NCBI GenBank assembly: GCA_016710685.1
Contig: JADJVC010000014.1
Coordinates: forward strand, 310,001-374,000
Reading direction: 5' to 3'
DNA from: Flavobacteriales bacterium
GTDB lineage: Bacteria; Bacteroidota; Bacteroidia; Flavobacteriales_F; PHOS-HE28
DNA length: 64,000 bases
Below are positions 46,288 through 55,685 of the stretch, piece by piece. Under the pieces are notes generated by a model. It did not search any database and was not told where the DNA came from. It was given only the letters and a program-made list of their open reading frames with translations. Positions within the stretch are counted from its first letter, which is position 1. Each line of letters starts with the position of its first letter. A program made the position numbers and the translations under genes.

Positions 46288-47088
46288 CTACACCCGCGAC
46301 GCCACCACCGCATACACCATTGGCAACTTGCCTTCCATGCCCGCAATGCGGAACATCCCGTCTTCGCCCTTCACGGTTTTCTCAAAGCAGTCATGTGGCG
46401 AGCCGTCGAGTTCCTCGAAACGGTCAATGCGCAATCCGGCATCCAGCAATGCGGTGATCGTTTCCGCCAGTGCGTGGTTCCATCCGTGCGACTTCAGGTT
46501 GATCTCCGCCGTGCCATCAGCGTAAGTCGATTTTTCCGTTTCCTCGATCACTTCCCGGTTGAAATAGGAGTAAGTCATTTCGGTGAAGGAATTGTTGAAC
46601 ATCCAGACCGCCGGATGGAATTCCACCAGCACCAACTTGCCTCCGGGCTTCAGGTAACGCGCGATGTTCCTCGCCCATTTCCCCATTTCCGGCAACCAGC
46701 CCACCACGCCGTAGCTGGTGAATACGATGTCGAAACGACCTGCCAGTGCGGGCTGAAGATCCAGGACGTTCGCTTCAATGAATTCTGCTTTCATATCGGC
46801 ACGCAATGCCAACTTCCGCGCTTCCGCAATGGCCACGTCACTCAGGTCCAACCCCGTCACCTTCGCACCCATCCGCGCCAGCGAAAGCGTGTCCTGCCCG
46901 AAATGGCATTGCAGGTGCAACACATGCTTTCCTGCTACATCGCCGAGCAGTTCCAACTCTTTCGCGCTTACGGAATTCGATCCGCGCAGAAAGCCTTCCA
47001 CGTCGTAGAACTTCGAACCGACATGGTGCTTGGTGCGCGCGTTCCAAAGCGCACGGTTCAATGCGAAGGACTCCTCGTTGTTGGACAT
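46288..47088 (-). CDS. Class I SAM-dependent methyltransferase
   Basis: A 266-residue cytoplasmic methyltransferase. Motif I is VLHLQCHFGQDTLSLARMGA, then KVTGLDLSDVAI (acidic ribose-binding end of strand 2), FDIVFTSYGVVGWL (motif II) and YLKPGGKLVLVEFHP (motif III). The QCHFGQDT variant is that of a common group of unnamed methyltransferases with small-molecule substrates. The start at 47088 gives MSNNEESFALNRALWN, the usual N-terminus. Neighbours give no hint of the substrate. Confidence 0.87.
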   Translation of the reverse strand: MSNNEESFALNRALWNARTKHHVGSKFYDVEGFLRGSNSVSAKELELLGDVAGKHVLHLQCHFGQDTLSLARMGAKVTGLDLSDVAIAEARKLALRADMKAEFIEANVLDLQPALAGRFDIVFTSYGVVGWLPEMGKWARNIARYLKPGGKLVLVEFHPAVWMFNNSFTEMTYSYFNREVIEETEKSTYADGTAEINLKSHGWNHALAETITALLDAGLRIDRFEELDGSPHDCFEKTVKGEDGMFRIAGMEGKLPMVYAVVASRV

Positions 47089-47107
47089 GATCGCAAAATT
47101 GGCACGA

Positions 47108-48535
47108 TCAAAAATACAGCGAACAAACCGCGATGGCGGTAAGCACGCAAACCAGGTCCACCAGCAGCATGATGCCCAAGGTGTAGCGCGTGTCCTTCAC
47201 GTTCACCGATCCGAAGTAGAGCGCGACCACATAAAATGTGGTCTCGGCGGCGCCTTGGAGTACGGACGAAAGTTGCCCGGTGAGGCTGTCCGCGCCGTAG
47301 GTCTTCATGGCATCCAGCATAAAGCCCCGCGAGCCGCCGGCACTGAAGGGGCGCATCAGTGCTACGGGAATGGCGTCGATGATCTCCCGGTCCACTTTGA
47401 AGAAGGCTAGTACGGTGGAGAATCCGTCCATCACAATGGTCATCAACCCGCTGTTGCGGAAGATGCTCAACGCCGCCAGCATAGCGAGCATGTAAGGCAG
47501 CACGCGCAAGCCGGTGGTCCAGCCGTCTTTTGAGCCGTGTATGAACGAGTCGAACATGTTGGTGCCTTTCTCCTTGAAGTAGCGCTCGTGGATAAAGGCA
47601 TAGCCGACGATCATGAGGATGATGCTGAGCAGCATCCCGTTGCCGAGGTTGCCCGTGAAGTGGAACTTGGCCGCACCTGCCAGCCCGCTGATGTACGCCA
47701 TCAGACCGCCGATGGTGACGCTGACGCCTACGACGAAAAGCATAACCGGCAGGTTGAAGAGGTTAATGCGCTGCCGGATGCTCACGAAGATCATGGCAGC
47801 CAACGTCCCCACGAAGCTGGTAACGATGCAGGGGATCATGATGTCCGCCGGGTTCGCAGCGCCCATCGCAGCGCGGTAGCCAATGATGCTGGTGGGCAGC
47901 AGTGTGAGGCCCGCCGCGTGCAGACAGAGGAACATGATCTGGCTGTTGGTGGCCTTGTCCGGCGTGGGATTGCTTTCCTGCATGCTCTCCATCGCCTTCA
48001 GACCGAAGGGTGTAGCAGCGTTGTCCAGGCCGAGGAAATTGGCGGCGAAATTCAGTGTCATGTAGCCGTAGGCCGGATGGTCCTTCGGCAGATCCGGGAA
48101 GATGCGACTGAAGATGGGGGAGAGGAAGCGCGCCAGTTTTTCCATGGCGCGCGAGTCCACCAGCAAGTTCATCAGGCCGCAGAAGAAGGTGAGGTAGCCG
48201 ATCAGTGGCAACCACAGGTCCATCACGGTGTTCTTGCAGGTCTCGAAAAGGCCGTCCGCGGACTGTGTGCCATGCGTGTAGCGCACCATGCCGCCCTTGC
48301 CCATGGTGATCAACGTGTCGTTGCGCAGTACGCCATTCACGCCTGCCGCACGAAGCTCCAGCAACAGCGCCGAGTCGTGCAGGTCTGCGCTGTCCTTCTC
48401 TCCCACCAGCACCGGATCGCCTTGGTTGCCGTTCACCAACGTGCCGAGGCTGTGTTGCTTGCCCGCAGCAAGCATGATCAGCGCATAAGCGATGCTGAAA
48501 ATGAGGATGAACGTCCAGAAACGACTAAGGGCCAT
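47108..48535 (-). CDS. Nucleoside recognition domain membrane protein (SpmA-SpmB fusion)
   Basis: A 475-residue inner-membrane protein that joins the two spore-maturation-type domains: SpmA-like in the first half (GLMNLLVDSRAMEKLARFL, NFAANFLGLDNAATPFGLKA) and SpmB-like in the second (GLRVLPYMLAMLAALSIFRNSG, RPFSAGGSRGFMLDAM). Between helices 1 and 2 lies a 90-residue polar loop. The fused form is normal in Bacteroidota, which do not make spores; function unknown, perhaps transport of a nucleoside or amino acid. Confidence 0.88.
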   Translation of the reverse strand: MALSRFWTFILIFSIAYALIMLAAGKQHSLGTLVNGNQGDPVLVGEKDSADLHDSALLLELRAAGVNGVLRNDTLITMGKGGMVRYTHGTQSADGLFETCKNTVMDLWLPLIGYLTFFCGLMNLLVDSRAMEKLARFLSPIFSRIFPDLPKDHPAYGYMTLNFAANFLGLDNAATPFGLKAMESMQESNPTPDKATNSQIMFLCLHAAGLTLLPTSIIGYRAAMGAANPADIMIPCIVTSFVGTLAAMIFVSIRQRINLFNLPVMLFVVGVSVTIGGLMAYISGLAGAAKFHFTGNLGNGMLLSIILMIVGYAFIHERYFKEKGTNMFDSFIHGSKDGWTTGLRVLPYMLAMLAALSIFRNSGLMTIVMDGFSTVLAFFKVDREIIDAIPVALMRPFSAGGSRGFMLDAMKTYGADSLTGQLSSVLQGAAETTFYVVALYFGSVNVKDTRYTLGIMLLVDLVCVLTAIAVCSLYF

Positions 48536-48635
48536 GCGCGTGCGTTGCGCTGCAAAGAAGCGGCACGACAGGCCCCGTGCGATACCAAAGAGCCGCCGGA
48601 CGTGAACAACCGGTTGTTTAAGAAGGAGGGGCCAT

Positions 48636-48683
48636 AGAGGCGCGGAGCATGCCTTTGGTAGCCAGGGGCGCGGAGAATGCAGG
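48636..48683. repeat. Fragments of the GAGGCGCGGAG arm repeat
   Basis: AGAGGCGCGGAGCATG and GGGGCGCGGAGAATGCAGG occur 15 bases apart in the gap between the SpmA-SpmB gene and catalase. They match half of the arm of the composite repeat at 58.3 kb. Confidence 0.5.
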
Positions 48684-48780
48684 TTGAGGTGGTGAGAAAC
48701 CTCCGGAGGCAGCCGAAGAAACGCCCGCGATCTTTTCAGTCCACGGGCGTTCCGATCAATGTCCGAAGGAAGGCAGCCGT

Positions 48781-50261
48781 TTATTTCATCGGCAGCTTCA
48801 AAGCCTTGGCCACACCCTTACCATAAACCGGATCCACTTGGTGCAATTGGCGATGTGGCGCATCTTTACCTCGCGGGGCGCATCGCCCATGGCACGTGCC
48901 GTATTGTCGAAAAGCACCTGCTTCTGCCCGGTATTCAACAGACGGAACAGCGCTGCAGGCTGTGAGTAATAGTCCGTGTCCACTTTATGGTCCCAGTGGT
49001 CGACGGCGCCGTGCAGGGCCAAAGGTGGTTCGGCAAGCGTGGGCTGGTCCTGCCATTCGCCGTAGCTGTTTGGCTCGTAATGCAAAAGGCTTCCGTGGTT
49101 GCCGTCCACGCGCATGGCCCCATCGCGATGGAAACTGTGTACAGGGCACTTCGGCGCGTTCACCGGGATCTGCTGGTGGTTGATGCCCAAACGGTAGCGT
49201 TGCGCATCGCCGTAGGAGAAGAGCCGCCCTTGCAGCATTTTGTCCGGGGAGAAGCTGATGCCGGGCACCACGTGCGCCGGGTTGAACGCCGCTTGTTCCA
49301 CTTCCGCGAAGTAGTTCTCCGGATTGCGGTTCAACTCCCACACGCCCACTTCGATCAGCGGATAATCGCCATGCGGCCATACTTTGGAGAGATCAAACGG
49401 GTTGTACGGCACCTTGGCCGCGTCTTTTTCAGGCATTACTTGCACGCACAATTTCCACTTCGGAAATTTCTTGCTCTCGATGGATTCGTAGAGGTCGCGT
49501 TGAGCACTTTCGCGGTCGTTGCCCACCAAGGCCGTGGCTTGTGCGTCGGTGAGGTTCTTGATGCCTTGCTGGCACACGTGGTGGAATTTCACCCAGAAGC
49601 GCTCGTTTTTCGCGTTGATGAAGCTAAAGGTGTGCGAGCCGAAGCCGTGCATGTGGCGGTAACCGTCGGGCAGGCCGCGGTCGCTCATCAGGATGGTCAC
49701 CTGGTGGATCGCTTCCGGAAGGTTCGTCCAGAAGTCCCAGTTGTTGCGCGCGCTGCGCATGTTGGTGCGCGGGTCGCGCTTCACCGCATGGTTGAGGTCG
49801 GGGAATTTCAGCGGGTCGCGCATGAAGAACACCGGCGTGTTGTTGCCCACCAAATCCCAGTTGCCTTCCTCCGTATAGAATTTCACTGCGAAACCCCGGA
49901 TGTCGCGCTCGGCATCCGCAGCACCGCGCTCCCCGGCCACGGTGGAAAAGCGTGCGAAGATCTCCGTCTTCTTCCCCACCTTGGAGAACAGTTTCGCCCG
50001 GGTGTATTTCGAAATGTCCTTGGTTACGGTGAAGGTGCCATAAGCCCCGGAACCCTTGGCGTGCATGCGCCGCTCCGGGATCACCTCGCGGTCAAAATGA
50101 GCGAGCTTCTCCAAGAACCAAACATCCTGCAGGAGCTGCGGACCGCGCGGACCAGCGGTGATCACATTCTGATTGTCCACCACCGGGCAGCCTGAAATAG
50201 AGGTAAGCTTCGCCTTGGCGGAAGTGGTTTTGGCTTTGGTCGTTTTCTTTTTCGCGCTCAT
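48781..50261 (-). CDS. Monofunctional heme catalase (one frame break at the C-terminus)
   Basis: Breaks hydrogen peroxide to water and oxygen. About 493 residues: a lysine-rich head ([18 protein letters not shown]), [20 protein letters not shown], the catalytic His in [14 protein letters not shown], Asn in [10 protein letters not shown], and the heme-ligand tyrosine in [14 protein letters not shown]. Size and motifs fit the small-subunit clade. The frame breaks near 48850: adding one G turns the end into [20 protein letters not shown], the normal C-terminus, with stop at 48781. It is preceded by a repeat-filled gap shared with the divergent OmpA gene. Confidence 0.92.
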
Positions 50262-50420
50262 GGTTTTGCGGGCATTGATGGTGATGGATTTTCGAAACTT
50301 CGGATGCTCGACACTCGGATGATTACACGCCACAAGGTAAGAAGCACGTTGCACCCCACAGCTAAGGGAAAGTATTTTTGGACGATAAGGTTGAAGCCAA
50401 AAGCTATCAGCCACAAGCAA

Positions 50421-50455
50421 CAAGCCACAAGCTTAAACCCACAGCTTGTGGCTTG
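50421..50455. repeat. Inverted repeat of CAAGCCACAAGCT words
   Basis: CAAGCCACAAGCT (50421-50433) and AGCTTGTGGCTTG (50443-50455) form a perfect 13-bp stem with a nine-base loop. The rest of the 316-base gap between catalase and the OmpA gene has further words (AGCCACAAGC, GACTCCGGACT, CTTCGGATGCTCG) and no gene. Confidence 0.6.
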
Positions 50456-50551
50456 CCGGTTGAGGCTCACGGCTCCGGACTCAAGACGCACGACTCCGGA
50501 CTTCATTTTTCTCAGTTGTGAAAAGTCATCCCTCAGTTCCTCCCGAACATC

Positions 50552-50559
50552 TATATTCG
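50552..50559 (+). promoter_or_regulatory. Probable -7 box TATATTCG for the OmpA gene
   Basis: TATATTCGGTGCC matches TAnnTT(T/C)G and ends 18 bases before the ATG at 50578. Confidence 0.5.
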
Positions 50560-50577
50560 GTGCCTCATCCCATCACC

Positions 50578-51441
50578 ATGAAAAAATCACTCCTCATCCT
50601 CGTAGCGGCTTCCCTCACCCTCGGCTCCTGCGTATCGAAGAAAAAGTACACCGCCATCCAGCTTTCCAACGAAACCCTGCACGGCAAGCTCGATGAAGCC
50701 AATCGTGCATTGGACGCATGCAACAGTAAGGTGGCCAACATGCAGACCAGCAACGACCACTTGCGCGATCAGGTGAGCGAAATGAGCGTGACTAACCAGG
50801 CGTTGCTGAACAACGTGGGCAACATGGCCACCCTCAGCACACAAGAGGCCGCCAACTTGGAAAAGTCGCTGGAGAACATTAAGGAGAAAGACCTGCAGAT
50901 CCGCAGCATGCAGGATGCCTTGACCAAGAAAGATTCCGTGACGCTGGCGCTCGTGATCAGCCTGAAGAGCTCGCTCGGCAACTTGAACGATACCGACGTT
51001 ACCATCAACGTGGAAAAGAGCGTGGTCTTCATTTCGCTTAGCGATAAGATGCTCTTCTCCAGCGGAAGCACCACTATTGGCCCCAGCGCAAAAGCCGTGC
51101 TCGCCAAAGTGGCCACTGTGGTGAACGACAAGCCCAACATGGACGTGCTGATCGAAGGCCACACGGACAACGTGCCCATCAGCAAAGACTGCATCAAGGA
51201 CAACTGGGATCTCAGCGTAATGCGTGCAACAGCAATTACACGCGTGTTCACCACCGAGCTTGGTGTGGACCCATCGCGCATTACCGCAGGTGGTCGCAGC
51301 CAATACGTGCCTTTGGTAGAAAATGATACCCCCGAGCACCGCGCACAGAACCGCCGCACTCGCATCGTGATCTTGCCCAAGATCGACCAGTTCTACGACA
51401 TGATCGAGGACGGATTGAAGAAGGCCGAAGGCGAAAACTGA
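50578..51441 (+). CDS. OmpA family lipoprotein with coiled coil
   Basis: A 287-residue envelope protein. The signal peptide ends LTLGSC (lipobox); residues 25-130 are a long coiled coil (SNETLHGKLDEANRALDACN and on); the C-terminal OmpA domain binds peptidoglycan: FSSGSTTIGPSAKAVLAKVA, EGHTDNVPIS, NWDLSVMRATAI and AQNRRTRIVI, with the conserved Asp and Arg. It is likely to bridge the outer membrane and cell wall. A terminator follows. Confidence 0.92.
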   Translation: MKKSLLILVAASLTLGSCVSKKKYTAIQLSNETLHGKLDEANRALDACNSKVANMQTSNDHLRDQVSEMSVTNQALLNNVGNMATLSTQEAANLEKSLENIKEKDLQIRSMQDALTKKDSVTLALVISLKSSLGNLNDTDVTINVEKSVVFISLSDKMLFSSGSTTIGPSAKAVLAKVATVVNDKPNMDVLIEGHTDNVPISKDCIKDNWDLSVMRATAITRVFTTELGVDPSRITAGGRSQYVPLVENDTPEHRAQNRRTRIVILPKIDQFYDMIEDGLKKAEGEN

Positions 51442-51459
51442 CCTACACAAACTCAAAGG

Positions 51460-51485
51460 AACGCCTCGGAATTCTCCGGGGCGTT
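51460..51485 (+). terminator. Intrinsic terminator after the OmpA gene
   Basis: AACGCCTCGGA-ATTC-TCCGGGGCGTT is an 11-bp stem with one mismatch, followed by TTCCGTTT, 19 bases after the stop codon. Confidence 0.65.
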
Positions 51486-51530
51486 TCCGTTTGGACTTGC
51501 GGATCTACCGTCGAACCATCGTACTGACCA

Positions 51531-52718
51531 ATGCCTAGTTTTCGGCTGAAGCTCCTACTGCTGCTCGCAATCCCTGCCTGCCAAAGCGCAGGGCAGGATC
51601 TCCCTTCCACTGCGGAAACCACCCAAGCCACACCAACGTACCTCACCGCTGCCGACCTCGCCATCTGGAGCGGCGTGGACACGTTGGATGGCACAAACGC
51701 AGAAGCCATCGCCACCCTGCGCCGCTTCTTCGAAATGAAGCTGCAAGCGCCGGACATCAGCAGCTATTGGGTTTCCACCGACCCCGCGCCCGGAGCGCTG
51801 GCCTTTACCGACATCGCCTACGTGGAGTACGACGAGCACGCGGACCTGAAGTACTTACCAACGTTGATGCGGATCGTGCCCGTTGAAAATGGCGACCGGC
51901 TCCTAACCGTGAAGTGGGCTGCCACCGACAGCACCGGCACCGCTGCCGATGTGCGTTACGTGTTCGACTTCCTTGCCCTCCGCACCGATGTAGGCATGCG
52001 CTTGGACCGGCCGCTGCTCCATAACACGCGGAACTGGCAACGGGAAAGTCTCGGCGACCTGCATTACATCATTTCGCCACTGCACAAGTTCAACAAGGAG
52101 CAAGCGCAACAGCAGGCGCAAGACGTGCAGCGGTTGTCACGTTTCTTCGGAGTGGATCCATTCCCCATCACCTTCTATTCCTGCAAGGATCCGGCGGACC
52201 TTTTTCGGGCGCGCGGCTTTCAGCTGCACCCGCTCATGTTCGTCCATGAAACAGGCGGGCTCGCAGACTATGGCGATCGCGTCTTCTCCGGAAACGATGT
52301 GGATAGCTACACGCACGAGGTGGTCCATCTTTTCACCACGCACAAATTCGGGGCTGAACGACCGGACCTGTTGGATGAAGGTTTGGCAACACTGCTCGCG
52401 GGCAGCAGCGGCATGCCCTACACTTGGCACCGCGAAAACCTGCGGCAATTCCTGAAGGAGAACCCGGACTTCGATTTCGCGGCGCACACCAACACTTATG
52501 AGCAGTTCTTCATCAACAAAGACACCAACATGCCGTACGCTATCGGTGCGGTGGTCTGCGAGCATGTCCTTCGCAACGCGGGGCGGGAAGGGCTTTTCAA
52601 AGTGATGGCATCCGGCAAGAAGCCTTGGCCGGCGCTGGCGGAATTTGGAGTGGTGCAGGCGGAGCTTGGAACGTTGGTACGGGCGGAACTGGAACTGCCG
52701 GTGGTGGGGGTGGAGTGA
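51531..52718 (+). CDS. Uncharacterised zincin-like (gluzincin) protein
   Basis: A 395-residue secreted protein with a signal or lipoprotein leader (LLLLLAIPAC). After an NTF2-like middle part (IATLRRFFEMKLQAPDISSY) the second half has SYTHEVVHLFTTHKF, a good HExxH zinc motif, and LLDEGLATLLAGS 20 residues later, which gives the third ligand Glu as in gluzincins. YEQFFINKDTNMPYAIGAVV follows, as in M1/peptidase_MA proteins. I do not recognise a named family. It stands alone between a terminator and the convergent ftsK. Confidence 0.7.
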   Translation: MPSFRLKLLLLLAIPACQSAGQDLPSTAETTQATPTYLTAADLAIWSGVDTLDGTNAEAIATLRRFFEMKLQAPDISSYWVSTDPAPGALAFTDIAYVEYDEHADLKYLPTLMRIVPVENGDRLLTVKWAATDSTGTAADVRYVFDFLALRTDVGMRLDRPLLHNTRNWQRESLGDLHYIISPLHKFNKEQAQQQAQDVQRLSRFFGVDPFPITFYSCKDPADLFRARGFQLHPLMFVHETGGLADYGDRVFSGNDVDSYTHEVVHLFTTHKFGAERPDLLDEGLATLLAGSSGMPYTWHRENLRQFLKENPDFDFAAHTNTYEQFFINKDTNMPYAIGAVVCEHVLRNAGREGLFKVMASGKKPWPALAEFGVVQAELGTLVRAELELPVVGVE

Positions 52719-52838
52719 TCGGGGTTGAAGACACACAGATGAGATACCTGCCGTTGATACTGCTCTTTGCTCGTTGTCCCCAAAGGGTCACGCCAACCAT
52801 TATCTTCGGTACATAGCAGACCCTGAGCTGCGACGACC

Positions 52839-55406
52839 TCAATACCCGCTCCCCCCAGCAGCAGCCCCGGCAGGGTGCAGCATTTCATCAAGCGCTGCCT
52901 CCGTTGGCACCAGCACCTTCCGCGCTTTGGAACCTTCAAAGCCGCCAAGGATGCCTGCCGCTTCCAACTGGTCCACTATGCGGCCTGCGCGGTTGTAGCC
53001 CAGCTTCAGCTTGCGCTGGATCAGGCTGGTGCTGCCTTGCTGAGTCATCACTACCACGCGGGCGGCGTCCTCGAACATGCTGTCGCGCTCGCCGTCGTCC
53101 GCTACTCCGCCTTCGCCTTCTTCGGTGGGGACTTCCGGTAGGATCAGGGCTTCGGGGTAGCCGCGCTGGTTGCCGATGAAGGCGGTGATCTCTTCCACTT
53201 CCGGGGTATCAACGAAGGCGCACTGGATGCGGATCAGCTCGTTGCCAGTGCTCAGCAGCATGTCGCCGCGACCAATGAGCTGGTCGGCTCCGCCGCTGTC
53301 CAAAATGGTGCGGCTGTCGATCTTGCTGGTTACGCGGAAGGCGATGCGGGCCGGGAAGTTGGCCTTGATGGTGCCGGTGATGATGTTGACACTCGGACGC
53401 TGCGTGGCGATGATGAGGTGGATGCCGATGGCGCGGGCCAGCTGCGCCAAACGGGCGATGGGTGTTTCCACTTCGCGGCCCGCCGTCATGATCAAGTCGG
53501 CGAACTCGTCCACCACCAGCACGATGTAGGGGAGGAAGCGGTGGCCGTTCTCCGGGTTCAACCGGCGACTGATGAACTTGGCGTTGTATTCCTTGATGTT
53601 GCGCACTTCGGCATCCTTGAGCAGCTCGTAGCGCTCGTCCATTTCGATGCACAGGCTGTTCAGCGTGGCCACCACCTTCTTGGTGTCGGTAATGATGGCT
53701 TCGCCTTCGCCCGGAAGCTTGGCCAAGAAGTGCCGCTCGATCTTGTTGAAGAGCGTGAGCTCCACTTTCTTCGGATCCACCAGCACGAACTTGATCTGGC
53801 TCGGGTGCTTCTTGTACAGCAGGCTTACCAAAATCGCGTTCAAGCCCACGGACTTTCCTTGGCCCGTGGCACCGGCCATCAGCAGGTGCGGCATCTTCGC
53901 CAAGTCGGTCACGAAGGTCTCGTTGCTGATGGTTTTGCCCAGCACGATGGGCAAGTCGTATTTGCTGTTCTGGAATTTCTCGCTGGCCACCACCGCGCGC
54001 ATGCTTACCACCTGCGGATTGCTGTTCGGTACTTCAATGCCGATGGTTCCTTTGCCGGGGATCGGCGCGATGATGCGGATGCCCAAGGCGGCCAAGCTCA
54101 AGGCGATGTCGTCCTCCAGGTTCTTGATCTTGCTGATGCGCACCCCGGCTTGCGGCACGATCTCATACAACGTGACCGTTGGGCCGATGGTGGCCTTTAT
54201 CTTGTCGATCCCGATGTTGTAGTTGTTGAGCGTGGTAACGATCTTGTTCTTGTTCTCCTCCAGCTCCTCTTTCGTCACCGTAAGCTCGCCCGTGCTGTGT
54301 TCGGCCAACAGGTCCAGGGTAGGGGGGACGTAGCTGCTGAGGTCCAGCGTAGGGTCGTATTCGCCGAACTCCTTCAGCTTGGTCTCGATCTCGGATTCGC
54401 TCAGGGCTTCTTCGTGAACCGCAGCTTCAACGCTGAAGCCGTTCTCCTCGTCGTTGATCCCGCTCAAGTCGGAGGTCACGGCGGTTTCCATTTCCAGCTC
54501 CGGGCCACTGGCGAATGCTGGTTTTTCCACTTCCTCAACTGCTTCCGGTTCTTCTTCCTCCACTTCCGGCTCTAGGGTTTCCTCCAATTCTTCCGCAACC
54601 ACGGCCACCGGCTTTACCCGGTTCTCCCGCACGTCGCTCCAGTCGCTTACCTCAGCTTCCGCAGCCAATTCTTCCACTTCCTCTTTGGGCTTCCGCTCGA
54701 ACAATGCCGCTACCCAATGGAACGACGGATTGAACGTGTACACAAGGAACGCCGCTGCAGCGAAGAGCACCAACGCCCCTGCGCCGAATGTGCCCAACCA
54801 GCCCGTGAGGTGCGCATTGATGGAGTAGCCGATGCCGCCGCCCAGTACTTGCCAACCGCCTTTCGGGAAAAAGAAGCCCAACAACGTGGGCAACCAGATC
54901 AACGACATCACGCTCCAACGCAAGGTTTTTCCCAAGGGAAGCAGCCACGTGCCCAACGCCAACCGGATGCCGGCCAAGAATGACCACAGCACGAACACGA
55001 ATGCGGCCACACCGAACCATGTGAAAATGAACTGATGTCCGACCAATGCGCCCAACTTGCCGAGCCAGTTCTCCACCCGCACGTCCGGGCTGAAGATCTC
55101 GCCCCAAGGACGGCCCATCAGGTCCTGGTCGATCCGCCAAGTGATCATGTAGCTGGTGAACGCAACCAGCAAATATGCCGCAGCCAGCACCAGGAAAAGC
55201 CCGCCCACTTTGCGCACGCGCTCGTCCGCCGCGAATTCACGCAGGCGCGCAAACCGTTCAGTAGTCCCACTTTCCACGTCCTTCTTGGACTTGGTGCGCT
55301 TCTTCTTCACGGGGGCTTCCTCGACCTCTTCGGGCTCGCGGACCTTGTTCTTGCGTTTCTGGGCCAAGGGTGTGGATTGTTGCCGAAAACCCCGCCCATG
55401 CGGCAT
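52839..55406 (-). CDS. ftsK: DNA translocase FtsK/SpoIIIE
   Basis: Pumps the chromosome through the division septum. The 855-residue protein has four N-terminal membrane helices (GLFLVLAAAYLLVAF and on), an acidic Glu-rich linker (about 230-330), and the motor: Walker A LMAGATGQGKSVGLNAIL, Walker B YIVLVVDEFADLIM, RLAQLARAIGIHLIIATQRP, and the gamma winged helix at the end (LIQRKLKLGYNRAGRIVDQL). The linker is shorter than in E. coli. ATG 55406 is chosen; a TTG at 55367 (AQKRKNKV) is possible. An exact TAGTTTTG box lies 38 bases upstream. Confidence 0.95.
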   Translation of the reverse strand: MPHGRGFRQQSTPLAQKRKNKVREPEEVEEAPVKKKRTKSKKDVESGTTERFARLREFAADERVRKVGGLFLVLAAAYLLVAFTSYMITWRIDQDLMGRPWGEIFSPDVRVENWLGKLGALVGHQFIFTWFGVAAFVFVLWSFLAGIRLALGTWLLPLGKTLRWSVMSLIWLPTLLGFFFPKGGWQVLGGGIGYSINAHLTGWLGTFGAGALVLFAAAAFLVYTFNPSFHWVAALFERKPKEEVEELAAEAEVSDWSDVRENRVKPVAVVAEELEETLEPEVEEEEPEAVEEVEKPAFASGPELEMETAVTSDLSGINDEENGFSVEAAVHEEALSESEIETKLKEFGEYDPTLDLSSYVPPTLDLLAEHSTGELTVTKEELEENKNKIVTTLNNYNIGIDKIKATIGPTVTLYEIVPQAGVRISKIKNLEDDIALSLAALGIRIIAPIPGKGTIGIEVPNSNPQVVSMRAVVASEKFQNSKYDLPIVLGKTISNETFVTDLAKMPHLLMAGATGQGKSVGLNAILVSLLYKKHPSQIKFVLVDPKKVELTLFNKIERHFLAKLPGEGEAIITDTKKVVATLNSLCIEMDERYELLKDAEVRNIKEYNAKFISRRLNPENGHRFLPYIVLVVDEFADLIMTAGREVETPIARLAQLARAIGIHLIIATQRPSVNIITGTIKANFPARIAFRVTSKIDSRTILDSGGADQLIGRGDMLLSTGNELIRIQCAFVDTPEVEEITAFIGNQRGYPEALILPEVPTEEGEGGVADDGERDSMFEDAARVVVMTQQGSTSLIQRKLKLGYNRAGRIVDQLEAAGILGGFEGSKARKVLVPTEAALDEMLHPAGAAAGGSGY

Positions 55407-55443
55407 TTCCGTGGTTGGCCGCCTTCTACCGGACGGCTTCAGG

Positions 55444-55451
55444 CAAAACTA
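55444..55451 (-). promoter_or_regulatory. Bacteroidota -7 box TAGTTTTG for ftsK
   Basis: The minus strand reads TAGTTTTGCCTG, an exact TAnnTTTG match, 37 bases before the ftsK ATG. Confidence 0.55.
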
Positions 55452-55555
55452 CCGGGCCTGCCATAGAGGAACGCCGCAACAAGGCCGCTATTATCAACAA
55501 CCGCGTGTTGCCTGCGGAAAATGCACTGGATTATGGGGCCAATGCCGGATTCCGT

Positions 55556-55625
55556 TAATTGCTAATTGCTGATTCCTAATTCCGATGCCGAGCGGCTTTT
55601 CGGAAATTAGGAATTAGCAATCCGC
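55556..55625. repeat. GCTAATT/AATTAGC inverted word repeat
   Basis: TAATTGCTAATTGCTGATTC followed by CTAATTCCGA faces TCGGAAATTAGGAATTAGCA at 55600-55619. The two halves pair except for a seven-base extra word on the left. It lies between ftsK and the lipoprotein gene; nothing else is visible in this 280-base gap apart from the ftsK promoter. Confidence 0.6.
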
Positions 55626-55685
55626 AGTGCCTGCGCTATTGACCACTTCTGCGGACGTGCTTGTAAGTCCAATGGGTATAAATCC

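Noticed and set aside
47537..48637. 366-residue open frame opposite the SpmA-SpmB gene
   Set aside because: Shadow frame with composition typical of antisense translation.
48987..50195. 402-residue open frame opposite catalase
   Set aside because: Shadow frame; catalase motifs on the other strand are complete and the antisense protein has no recognisable domain.
53418..54575. 385-residue open frame opposite ftsK
   Set aside because: Shadow of the ftsK motor region.
55370..55558. 62-residue frame between ftsK and the repeat block
   Set aside because: It overlaps the ftsK start region and promoter box and has no ribosome-binding or family evidence, although its end is not obviously low-complexity.
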